Assembly (NCBI GenBank): GCA_033558025.1
Contig: JAUCEF010000017.1
Span: 806,001-870,000, forward strand
Length of the DNA: 64,000 bases
Direction: 5' to 3'
Source: Phytophthora sp. 'mugwort'
Taxonomy: Eukaryota > Oomycota > Peronosporomycetes > Peronosporales > Peronosporaceae
Of this stretch, positions 47,291 to 56,338 are shown piece by piece. Each line of letters begins with the position of its first letter. Position 1 is the stretch's first letter. The notes beneath the pieces were generated by a model. That model did not search any database. It saw only the letters and a list, made by a program, of their open reading frames with translations, and was not told the origin of the DNA. The translations under genes and the position numbers were made by a program.

Positions 47291-49012
47291 ACTAACCTTA
47301 TCTTATATCGCTTGCAGTCCTCAATCTCTTTAATTTTTTTTACTACTGAATCATCTTCATATTAAATGCAGCTAACGACATTTAATTAACGTTGAGTTGC
47401 TGTTTTGCTGGCTCAAGCGATGGGTCGGGCCCCTCTACGTTATCATCTCTATGAAAAACGGACACCAAATCAGTCAAATGTGCCGAGACGAGATCTTGGG
47501 CTATGACTCCTACCTCCTGATCCGGACGATTCTCCGATTCAATCCAATCGTAGAGGTAGACACCAACGCTATCATACAGTCGTTTGATACGATCAAGAGG
47601 TGCAATCTGAATATTCTCTTAAGGCGTCTGTCTGATGACATAGCCATTGAAGTGCAAGCTGTGTAGCCTCCGAACACAGCACTAACGCTAAAGCCTATAG
47701 GGCCTAGAGCGCTCTCGGTAACTCCTGGGTCAGTCCTCAGTCTGTAGACCGTACTACCTTCCGAACGTGAAAGAGGCTACACCAGGAACATTTAATGGAC
47801 AGGAAGAGAGGTCGTACCGATCCCGACTCGGCCCCGGGCGGTCAAAATCATCTGAGTCGTTATACCTGTCCTGAAACGGAGGTCTGACGAACTGATGCAT
47901 CCGGCCCAGCAGGCATTCGAGACGTGCCAGCGCTACCATTATGTACCTCTATTTGAAATTCCACCGGCGAAAGATTAGATCCCGAAAATCGGCACATTCT
48001 GGTGTAGCTCGAGTTAAGGTAATCAAAACCGCTTGCTTTGATGGATAGGCAGTCAATGACAAGCTGTTTATACCAAGCTCCGTTAGAACTCCTACCGATG
48101 TAATATATGATTGGTTGCCGTACCCCAAGAATCCATTAAGCAACCCACTCGGAGTTATGTTGCCAGACACGCGTAGAGAAGCCAGCGTACCAATACTCGA
48201 AATATTAGGCTGAGCGGCAGTCTGGAGGGTATCTGTAAGCGATGTAGCAGATATCGTACCAATATTTGAAATGTTACGACTTGATGATATCACTGTCGTA
48301 GAACCGATTTGAAGCGATCCGAAGTCGCCAATCGTGCCAGAAGTCTTCGTATATCATTGATGGTAGTAGCTAAGAATGAATTAACACCTGAGGCGTTTCT
48401 CGTTTAATTGAGAACATTTCCTTAAAACCAGTAGCACCACCCTCTGTTATGCCGAGGTAGTACGTCTGATTAAATGTAGTGTAAACCAATACGCCATCCC
48501 AAAACTTACACGATCATATCTGTAGACCTGTTCCAGCTGTAGCCAGCGTCAGCGAAGAGGGAGTACGAACAGATGTAATTGATGGCTAAGCTGCCTTTTT
48601 TTTTTTTTAAGTCCCCGTAAATGTTGGTAGCCGTGAGCGAGCTGATAGTAGCAATAGCGCCTGAGCCGTCACGTGCCAATGCCTTTTCATTAGCGGCTGT
48701 ACCTGGGGTGATGCCCATGACATAATCAGGAGCAGATGACACGTTGGAGCCATTCACAGTTAGACTGCTACAAGATTGAGCCTCAATGTCACCAATATTT
48801 TTGTTTGTACCCTGGACGAGGGCTATACCTTGTGTTGCCGTTGCAGGAGTAATACCGGTAATGTAGGTTAGTTGGTAATCATTCTTGCGAATGTATATAG
48901 TCTGCGCATATTCGCATGTTAGATAACCACTAGTGTCTAACGACAGATAGAATTCAGGATTGTAGATCGGTGATATGAATATTGGCTGATGATACGAGAA
49001 ACCAGAACTCAT
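47290..49012 (-). pseudogene. Phage-like fibre/receptor-binding protein with Peptidase_S74 chaperone C-terminus
   Basis: Read right to left. N-part (48506-49012, start ATG at 49012) contains short repeats (ITPATATQGIALVQGT, ITPGTAANEKALARDG). The middle (47949-48293) is fibre-like (QPNISSIGTLASLRVSGNI, YITSVGVLTELGI), the beta-rich repeat style of viral fibres. The C-part has SSDRRLK (about 47640-47660) followed by DRIKRLYDSVGVYLYDWIE and QEVGVIAQDLVSAHL, the layout of the Peptidase_S74 intramolecular chaperone; the Ser and Lys of the proposed self-cleaving dyad are both present in SDRRLK. A one-base deletion right after RRLK splits this domain. A 13-A tract on the coding strand (48596-48608) coincides with another frame change. 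Confidence 0.75.
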
Positions 49013-49061
49013 GTTTGTTTTATCTCAATCTATATAGACCCAGCGATTAAAAGACGCGACC

Positions 49062-49480
49062 ATGAGCGCTATTCCAGATTTAGGTGCTTCGTTGCCGAAC
49101 AAGTACAAGTCTGCCGGCATGGACGGTATTCCTGCACTTGACATAAAAAGCTATTTAGAATGGTTGTCCTGGACCCTCATTCAGTGGGAAGAACAACTGA
49201 TGTATGTTAACTCTCAAGCATTCTCCCCACGTATTCGCTCATTTAACGATTATTGCTCGCAGTCCACATCAAAAACTGTATGAGTACCTCTGCGAGAAGC
49301 TTGAAGATTTCATTACTTTTGCTGACCCAGATACACCTCCGAAAGTTGATCAGGTACGTCATACACCCATGAGATCCAATAAACCTGAGCTTGCTATCAT
49401 AGACGACTACAGCAACGACAGCTACTCCAGAAGAGTATCTTTTCCCATTACTTTACACGCGGACGTCATTTCAAGTTAAG
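49062..49480 (+). pseudogene. Unknown Polinton protein, two frames
   Basis: The ATG at 49062 starts an open frame (SAIPDLGASLPNKYKSAGM) to 49283. From about 49205 an overlapping frame continues with LYEYLCEKLEDFITFADPD to 49480. The pair reads as a single protein of about 140 residues with one frameshift. It begins 49 bp from the start of the divergent fibre gene. No domain recognised. Confidence 0.5.
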
Positions 49481-49584
49481 CACCATATTTTTAAGCCACA
49501 GCTACTTTGCAACTGACAACATGATTCGCTTGAATTCTGAATACGTAGCTATCTTAAAAGCCAATTCAAAAGCGAGATTTACAC

Positions 49585-49749
49585 ATGGTTGTCAAAACTT
49601 TTAATATCAAGGGCGTAGATGATCGGTCAATCGTCTATTATTATAACAAGGCTACTGAACGAAAAGGTCAGGTGCTTCTCATCGATTCTGTAAAGGGTCA
49701 ATTCAGGTACAACTTTGATAAACCAGTCAAGACTGAAGAATATGAATAA
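49585..49749 (+). CDS. Small 54-residue protein, unknown (Polinton)
   Basis: Short intact frame from ATG at 49585 to TAA at 49747-49749, starting MVVKTFNIKGVDDRS and ending KPVKTEEYE. It sits 38 bp upstream of the penton-like gene on the same strand. Length and spacing suit a real small viral gene, but no family is recognised. Confidence 0.45.
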   Translation: MVVKTFNIKGVDDRSIVYYYNKATERKGQVLLIDSVKGQFRYNFDKPVKTEEYE

Positions 49750-49787
49750 ATATCATCAAAATTTTTCCGATAATGATATACTTCATC

Positions 49788-50620
49788 ATGGCGAGCTTCT
49801 TAAAAATCGATAGTACCAATCTCGTAGCAGACGGATACAACTCGTCGTGGAAATATCAGTTTCCGGGATCGGCAGCTGACTTTCGCGATGTTGTTTGCGT
49901 GATTCAATCAATCCGTCTCTTTGACAGTGAATACAACATCGATTCTATTCAATTCCAAAACTCGACGTTCCAAGTCGAGGTTCCGACGTCTGCAATCACT
50001 TCTACACTCAGTATTACACTACCAGATGGATATATAGTTACGATGATATCAACCGAAGTATTCAGACAGCTCTCGTTAATGCAGAGGCCAATCTTATTGA
50101 CGGATCTGGAAACAACGTATTTTATATCAAACTAAAGTGTCTAGTACGCAGCTCAGGATAGATTTTTCTCTTACTCCTTCGAGCCTTCCAGCTGGATACA
50201 CGAGACCTGCTACTGGTCTATACTCGGCTGGTGGGTACCGGATTACCAATTACAACTCGCGTTCCGCGTTTTATCATCAATAATGCTGCATTTGGTTCGG
50301 TACTTGGTCTTACTGCAGCTACATATCCTTCCAACAGTGACAGTTGCAAGCGCTCAACTATCCAATATCATCCCACAGATCCACCCAACCAGTTCATACA
50401 TTGTACGCTGTGATCTGACCAAAATAGTATGTTGTTTCTGGCGATATCTTAAATGCCTTTGATAGAGGTGACGCCAGTATTGGTCAGCTGACCAACTATA
50501 AACTATCACAGTATGCGTGAATGAATTGCCATAATGGTTCTCGATCAACGATTACAATCAGTATCTATAACCAAAATGACCAGAAGGTAAAAACAAATTT
50601 TGTGATACTTCACTTTCGAT
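49788..50620 (+). pseudogene. Penton-like minor capsid protein of the Polinton
   Basis: Starts MASFLKIDSTNLVADGYNSS at the ATG at 49788, with WKYQFPGSAADFRD and STFQVEVPTS, as in single-jelly-roll penton proteins of Polintons, which occupy capsid vertices. Frame changes near 50040 and 50240 and further down break it. Later pieces (50231-50413: GLPITTRVPRFIINNAAFGSV; then about 50540-50590: TISIYNQNDQKV) continue the same protein. Family assigned from N-terminal pattern and its place between other capsid genes. Confidence 0.7.
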
Positions 50621-50683
50621 CATGCTTTTGCTAAGACCAAAAAAAAATATACTTCTTCATTAGTGTTTTTTCTCTCGACTAAA

Positions 50684-51441
50684 TCATATTTTAAAACTAC
50701 CTCCAGACTTCTTCATGGCGCGTATCTTCGCCATGAGATCCTTAGCTTCTTGAGAACCCTTTGCAAACCTCTTAGCCTTTGGATTGGTAACGCCTACTCC
50801 GTAGCGACAACGGACTTCGCCACGGAGCGTCTTAATCAAATCACCGTGTTCGGGTTTGCTAGTTTTGCTCAGAAGAAACTTTTCTCCAGCATCGACAGCG
50901 TTTGTAAGAATCCCTTTACGCTTCGTGTACGCGAGAGCACGTTTGGCTCCTTTTTAACATCAGCCGTCGTCAGACGTCCTCCAAGATTATTAGTATCACT
51001 GTCGCTATCATAAACACTGATACCAGTCATAGAGCGGATGGAAGCTCTCGTTGGAATAGCACCCTGTGGAGCTCCGAGTGAGGTTGCAAGAGCGGGAACA
51101 GCTGCATCAGCAAACACGAGACAAAATCCCAGAATCCCTTGCGAATTTGAAAGCGGATTCACTCCTTCCCAAATTTTTGACCAAATGTTCACCCCGTGCA
51201 TGCCTTATCCTTGCGGTGCTTGAACGGATAGACCGATCTCCTTGTGTGTGATAGCCGAACGCTTTCCTTTACCAGATTTTAGCTCGAAGAGCTTTAGCAT
51301 ACGATTCAGGATGAAGATGAAGCGTAGCAACAGAACCACTCAACTCATCTTTAGTCAAGGATAGAATACCGGTCTTGAACGCTCGCTTGAGCTTTGTCTC
51401 TGGAACCAACGCTGAAACTGCTATTTTCTTTGAATGTCATA
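50684..51441 (-). pseudogene. Minor virion protein (adenovirus pVI/PX-like position) of the Polinton
   Basis: Read right to left. N-part in one frame: LTKDELSGSVATLHLHPESY, then a GKGKRSAITHKEIGLS stretch. The middle frame (50869-51201) reads VNIWSKIWEGVNPL, LPALATS-type hydrophobic helix and YDSDSDTNNLGGRL. The last frame ends LMAKIRAMKKSGGSFKI with a stop at 50684-50686. The 'LHLHP' motif and glycine-rich helix occur in Polinton minor virion proteins thought to act like adenovirus membrane-lytic or cement proteins. Two to three frame changes. The role is an inference from pattern and neighbours. Confidence 0.55.
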
Positions 51442-51484
51442 ATTATATTTCATGATTGATTTATTATTTAAAGAACTGTTAAAT

Positions 51485-51840
51485 TTAATCTTTGAATCGG
51501 CTCAATAGTCCAATCTTATTGTTTTGTTTGCAATACAACCAAAGCATGCACCATATACCGCAATAGTCTCCTTAGGTACCTTGATACTGTTTGGGATTGT
51601 ACTTTCCAATTCCATAGGAGCTGCTTCGCCCATACTATCGAAGTATTCACCTTTATGAACAGCTGTCCAATGACCTACATCGAGGTTAGGAGTTCTTAAT
51701 AAGATTAAGTATATACCTTTCTTTGGGAGCGGTTTTGATATTTCATTCGATTTAAATATTCCATCCATTTGTACTCCAATTCGATGTGCAGGCTCGATAA
51801 GATCGTGGTCGCTGGTGATTGGTTTAATCAGATCGCTCAT
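51485..51840 (-). pseudogene. Adenain-like (Ulp1-type) maturation cysteine protease of the Polinton
   Basis: Viral maturation proteases of this family cleave capsid precursors. The first frame (starting ATG at 51840) holds the catalytic His in VGHWTAVHKG and the acidic residue in YFDSMGEAAP. The expected Gln and Cys lie in the next frame (CGIWCMLWLYC, about 51525-51570), after a frameshift near 51590, with a stop at 51485-51487. All triad elements are therefore still readable but not in one frame. The gene is divergent from the major capsid gene. Confidence 0.75.
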
Positions 51841-51879
51841 ATATCTGATTTCAACGAAAGTATATTAGAAACCATATAG

Positions 51880-53604
51880 ATTCAACAGTGGGCGAAACTC
51901 AACTATCCGATCATTATTTGTACCAGAGGACGCTGCAAAGCGATTCGGAGATCATCATATTTCCTGGCAAACGCGTACTTTTGTGATCGATCTAAATCAA
52001 GGCTCGTATCAGAATGGTGTTATCATTCATTATCGATGCTACAGCTCAGCTAAACGGCTCTGAAGGATTTGCGTGTCTTCGCGATGCATACATCATGCTT
52101 CCATACAAGGTATCAATGAAAAAATGATCCTACTGTTCAGACCGCTGCTGCCAATAGCTTATGTGCTACTTTGAAGTGTGGTAACTGGAATGTCACCGAT
52201 AGCATGTCTCTGGAACTCAATGGCAAGACAATTGTCTCGATGGCTTACAAGCTGTTTTGGAACAATGTCCGCGCTCAGACAAGCTACAGTCCTCAGTACG
52301 TTGAAAAGCACGGAGCTGAATCATTCCTTTATCCGGATGCTGCTTAGTCAGCTTTGTACACCTCAACTACAAGCTCGACTACTGGAGATGGATACACAAA
52401 AACTACTGCCTTCTCATCTTCGTTCGCTGCAACTGGTCTCTCTGGAGGAGTCTCCATCGCTAGCGATGGTCTTGTAAAGCGTCTGTTGTCGAACCCTCCT
52501 AAGGCTTGATCTAATTTCTCCACGTCGTGGCCCTCACTTGGTGCTGCTGCAGCTTCTACCACAATCTCAAATCAACTGGCGCGTGGTGCCTTCGTAGCTG
52601 GCGTCGCCACGGCTAATGGAATTATGGGGACGTGGAAGCACATGCTAAAGGTAAAGCTAACTGATCGTCACCCTATTTTTAAGGAGTTAGATCTCATGGC
52701 GAACCCCCAAGTCCGCCTCCGCTTCCGAGTCACTCAGGGTACCTCTACTATTGCCGTGGATGCTTCGAAGGGTATGTCTCTAACTAGCACTACTTTTGCC
52801 TCTGATAATACCTGCTCAATCATGGTTTTTGCTTCTTCTACCGGGAATCCGATGGCTGGAGTCCTTGCTGCTTCTGCCGGTTTCAGTATTGATTGGGGTG
52901 CTGTCGTCAATGCGCTCGTGCCTACTGTTAATGGTACTTACATGCCTTTTACCACTTCGCGTCTTTACGTTCCGTTTGTGCATCTTGAGAACCCTCAAGC
53001 GACCATCTCGAAGCCGGTCAAGAAGGTTCGGTTCAATGATTGCTATGCTCAGTGGTTCTACCAGCGTACTGGGACTGGTAAGCAATCGACCCAACTTAAT
53101 GCTGCATTCGATCTCCAGCTATCGGCTTCTATTAAGAATGAGAGTATGTAATCTTGATGCCTTTTGCCGAGCAAACTGGTAGTTTTGCCTCAGCAGCAGT
53201 TCAGGAGTTCCAAAGTCCTTTCGATTCAGCTCCTTGGACTCTCCACCACGGATCCAGTATTAGAAACTTTAATGTTCGTATCGGTTCCCAGCAGCCCTTC
53301 GATATCAGCCATGACTACAATTTCCACCACTTCACTAATGAGGTAGCTAAAATCGCATCGATCAATGGTGATCTCACCCTGAGTTGGCTAATGGTCTTCT
53401 TGGCTATCAGACATGGTATCTAACTAACCGTGTTCTCATTGCTGACGTTAGTCGTCTAACAGAGCGTGATGTCCCCCAAGCGATTCAGATCCAGGGTGTG
53501 AATGCTGGATGCAGGGGCACAATATGTTAGTATTGGTTGTGTCCGAACAAGAACTAACCTTCGATAAACTTACGGGGGAGGTATTAGGCTATACCACAGT
53601 TTAA
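51880..53604 (+). pseudogene. Major capsid protein (double jelly-roll type) of the Polinton
   Basis: Several + frames form one protein of roughly 570 residues. N-part around 51900-52340 has DSMSLELNGKTIVSMAYKLFW, typical of the first jelly roll's NG motif. The next frame (52624-53151) is the largest intact piece (HMLKVKLTDRHPIFKELDLM, NPQVRLRFRV). The last frames (53154-53604) read SAPWTLHHGSSIRNFNVRIG, FHHFTNEVAKIASINGDL and finish before a TAA at 53602-53604. Stops at about 52346 and 53149 and further frame changes break it. Gene order beside protease and penton-like genes supports the call. Confidence 0.8.
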
Positions 53605-53920
53605 GAAAAAAAAACTAATATCTTGGTTCAATTCTGCTAAAAGCTTAGGGCATTTGTCAATTACAAATTGACTCTTACGAAGCCAATCAATGTAATTGGG
53701 ATCAATTCGACTGATCTGCTTAAGAGACTTACCTCGATATATTCCCCACGTCATCATATATGAATTATCATCAGTTAGGAAACAAGTGTAAAAATATTTT
53801 GATCTCCTCCCCAATATTTAAACTGGGTTGATTGAATATCCATCGACAATAACCAGGATCAGAAGAATATACTTCTTCGATCTGGGTGCCCTTGTATTCT
53901 CCAGTTAATTCGTTCAACAT
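53605..53920 (-). pseudogene. Protein with two ExoX C-terminal-like repeats (Polinton)
   Basis: Read from the Met at 53920: first unit GEYKGTQIEEVYSSDPGYCRWIFNQP, second unit WGIYRGKSLKQISRIDPNYIDWLRKSQF, each with the pattern of the small domain found at the C-terminus of some exodeoxyribonucleases (G-x-Y-K/R-G-K-S ... D-P-x-Y-x-x-W-L). A frame change separates the units (near 53810-53830). Convergent with the capsid gene. No nuclease catalytic part is visible, so it is a partial or stand-alone version. Confidence 0.5.
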
Positions 53921-53999
53921 GTTATCAGTTGAGTGTATCTATTTACATAGCCTCTTATTTTTTTGAGAAATTTTAATTAATAAGGGAGGTGCATGGTAC

Positions 54000-54189
54000 T
54001 GTTGCTGAAGGAGCTTTAACCTATCTCAGACCAGGCTAATATGAGTTAAATGACTCCTTACGCTCTGAGGCTATGGATTGATTGTCTGGTTAGAAACACC
54101 AGCTGGGTACTAGAAACGATTAAACCTATTCTCATTGTAAAAATATGTTAAAAAAAAAGTCCCGGCGTAATTTGCCAGTATATACTACT
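54000..54189 (-). repeat. Right inverted terminal repeat of the Polinton
   Basis: Reverse complement of the left repeat, ending CAGTATATACTACT at 54189 and followed immediately by the target duplication TACATG (54190-54195). Confidence 0.93.
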
Positions 54190-54195
54190 TACATG

Positions 54196-54880
54196 TGTTG
54201 TCGTTCTCCTCCGTGTGGTCACGGATCAAAGTCCACACAGTGTACATATGTGTGGTTCAGTCGACTACCCGGTTGGGCAGACTACCGGTCGCCTTGCGGG
54301 TAAGACTACACATCAGGAACGGATCGTGGACGTGCCGCTAGCGGGTGTGGGCGGCGGAAGTTTTGCGCAGCCAAAAGGTGCGTATGGGGGCCTGTCGTTG
54401 CATGTGGAAGCCATTAGATCCGGCGGACTGCGCGGAACCTGCGACGCCAGAGGAGGATTTTAGTTTGTGGTGTAGATCAAGGAATAATACGAATGTGAGA
54501 GGTAGGGTAATGGAGCGTAGATTACCTTATGTGAAAACAAAGGGATGTCGGTACTTGATTTTCCGCAACTGATGCGGCTGGGGGACCATAGCGGACACGT
54601 ACGATATTTCTAAGGCGGAGGATCATAGCAACATCCAGCGACGACTCACGATCGACCTCATATTTATTGCCAGATTTGTTGATGCCGAGGCTGTGGTATC
54701 CGCACAGGACGTGCGGATGGTCGCTTAAAGAGCTCTACCAAACTCAAGCCAACGCACGTCACACACGAAACAAGGCAGGCATAATTATGGGCATCTGCAA
54801 AGGACTTGTGTTTAGTATTAGGTTCTAGACATCAGCGAAAGGCAAGACTACTTCATCATCGACAGGTGCAGGGCCTTCGT
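54196..54880. other. Spacer, no gene recognised
   Basis: Short frames on + (about 54215-54463) show no recognisable domain. It lies between the Polinton and the C-terminal end of a pogo-like transposase. Confidence 0.4.
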
Positions 54881-54884
54881 TGAA

Positions 54885-56047
54885 CGACATTGCAGTTAAC
54901 TGCGTCCTGCGACGCCCAAAGGATGCCGCTGGCTTCTCTTGCTGAGCGACTTCTTGGCGCTTCAGCCTCGCTGCTGCCGCAGCTTACCTGCGTGCTGCTT
55001 TTCGAGCTCCGCCTTGCGAGCAGCTCTTGCAGACGCCGCTTCTATCTTCGCTTGCGTCTTCGCTTCAATGGCTGCTGCTTTTGACTTGAGGCAGTCTTCA
55101 TCTCCTCGTACATCAGCAGCTTCCTCTCAGATACGTTGGCATTTGACGAAGTCATCCTTAGGTCGCGGCCTCGCAGCAGGCTCCACCAGCATGGACAAGG
55201 ATAGACGTGCGACGTGAAGCGTATCGAGGATCAGTTGGCGTCTCTTCAGAGCAGCTTGCACTCGCTCGGAGACAGATTCTCCATTGAAGTGAGGCTTCAG
55301 CACGGCATGGGGTCGAACCAGGGCCGTGTTTGAGCGCTCCTTACCTGTAGTTCCGCACGCACCCAGCATCTTTTGAAGCATTACCTCCAGTGACATCAGG
55401 CTAATCCCGCTATTTCTAAAACCCCGCTTCACATTGGCTAACAAAAAGTCGGTTTCAAAATCCCCTCGAGTCATTCCGGCAACCGTCGTCCTTGACTGGA
55501 AAGCCTCCTCCATTCAGCGGGAAATCTCTCACCGCCGCGGTACAATGCTTTGAAGGGCTGAAAAACCGCCACGTCCAATGGCTGCAGAAAGTGAGATGTA
55601 TGTGCAGGCAGCACAAACAGATGAACGTCGTGGTCCGCGGCAAGCTTTACCGCTGTGACTGACACATGGGCAAAGTGACCATCCAGAATAAGCAGCTGCG
55701 GTCGAGCAGCAGGCAGGCTTGAAATGCACCACGTGAGCCACTTCAAGAACAGGCCCGTGTTGATATTCGAAGACTCGGTGACTGCACAAACAGCGCCAGC
55801 TGGCGCATTTTTGCAAGCGCTACAGCTTTCTCTGCGCTCCCGCATAGATGAACATGGGCGGAATGCGGCCGCCAGTAGTAGTTGACACAGCCCATCATGC
55901 TGACATCCTCGCGGTCTGGTGAGCGATGGACGTTCGCGCCCCGCCCCTTGGGGCAAAGTACCCGCTCTGACGCAGTGCCTTGCGCCGTCATACCTGTCTC
56001 GTCACAGTTTCCAATGCGGGAAGGCTCGTATGCAATGCCAAGCTCCT
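54885..56047 (-). pseudogene. pogo-like transposase remnant 3, C-terminal part (interrupted by Copia)
   Basis: Read right to left from the Copia insertion: ELGIAYEPSRIGNCDETGM (first Asp), LLILDGHFAHVS (second Asp), LPAHTSHFLQPLDVAVFQPF (third Asp), then a helical tail (55127-55513) and an Ala/Lys/Glu-rich coiled coil near 54890-55090. All three catalytic acids are still present. Frame changes occur near 55780, 55500 and 55120. The N-terminal part lies at 60778-61230 beyond the Copia element. Across the 5-bp duplication the reading frame is continuous, which shows the two halves were one gene when Copia landed. Confidence 0.85.
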
Positions 56048-56338
56048 TGTTGAAATGCTCTTGTTGGTTTGAGGGCAAATGCCGAAGTGAGTTCTATTGT
56101 CTCCTTACTCTTGCTAACCTGCTTCTACTTACCTTGTGTCCCAGGAGTAAATCGGAATATCGACCAATCCGATCCATCCACGTGTTCTCAACTGCCCCCC
56201 CCCCCCCCCTTTTCAGCACAACGCCATTGCGTGAGCTCGCATGCATTGCGTCATCGCTGCATGTGCCCGCACGCATCGTGTCATCACTGCGCATGGGCAT
56301 GACGTCACCGCTTCGCATATACGGCGCACACATCAACA
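56048..56338 (-). repeat. Copia 3' LTR, 291 bp
   Basis: The left copy, 3' with respect to the - strand element. The pol reading frame ends 33 bases inside it (stop at 56305-56307). Confidence 0.95.

Larger units (their letters stand above)
37083..54189 (+). mobile_element. Polinton/Maverick (polintovirus-like) element, 17.1 kb, degenerate
   Basis: Bounded by inverted terminal repeats of about 190 bp beginning AGTAGTATATACT and flanked by a perfect 6-bp duplication TACATG (37077-37082 and 54190-54195). Six-bp duplications and AG-starting termini are hallmarks of Polintons. Content left to right: CRN effector pseudogene, small basic ORF, protein-primed DNA polymerase B, integrase with chromodomain, small ORFs, a probable virion-associated protein, phage-like fibre (-), two small proteins, penton-like protein, minor virion protein (-), maturation protease (-), major capsid protein, ExoX-C-like protein (-). 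Most large genes contain stops or frameshifts. I see no FtsK/HerA packaging ATPase. The mobile body is AT-rich compared with the CRN segment. Confidence 0.93.

Noticed and set aside
47397..47666. An 89-codon + frame with hydrophobic start as a Polinton membrane protein
   Set aside because: It is the antisense of the Peptidase_S74 segment of the - strand fibre gene, which has far stronger motif support.
50663..51013. 116-codon + frame
   Set aside because: Antisense to the minor virion protein on -, whose three pieces join into a consistent protein.
54215..54463. 82-codon + frame right of the Polinton
   Set aside because: Gly/Arg-rich without a recognisable motif; cannot be separated from chance.
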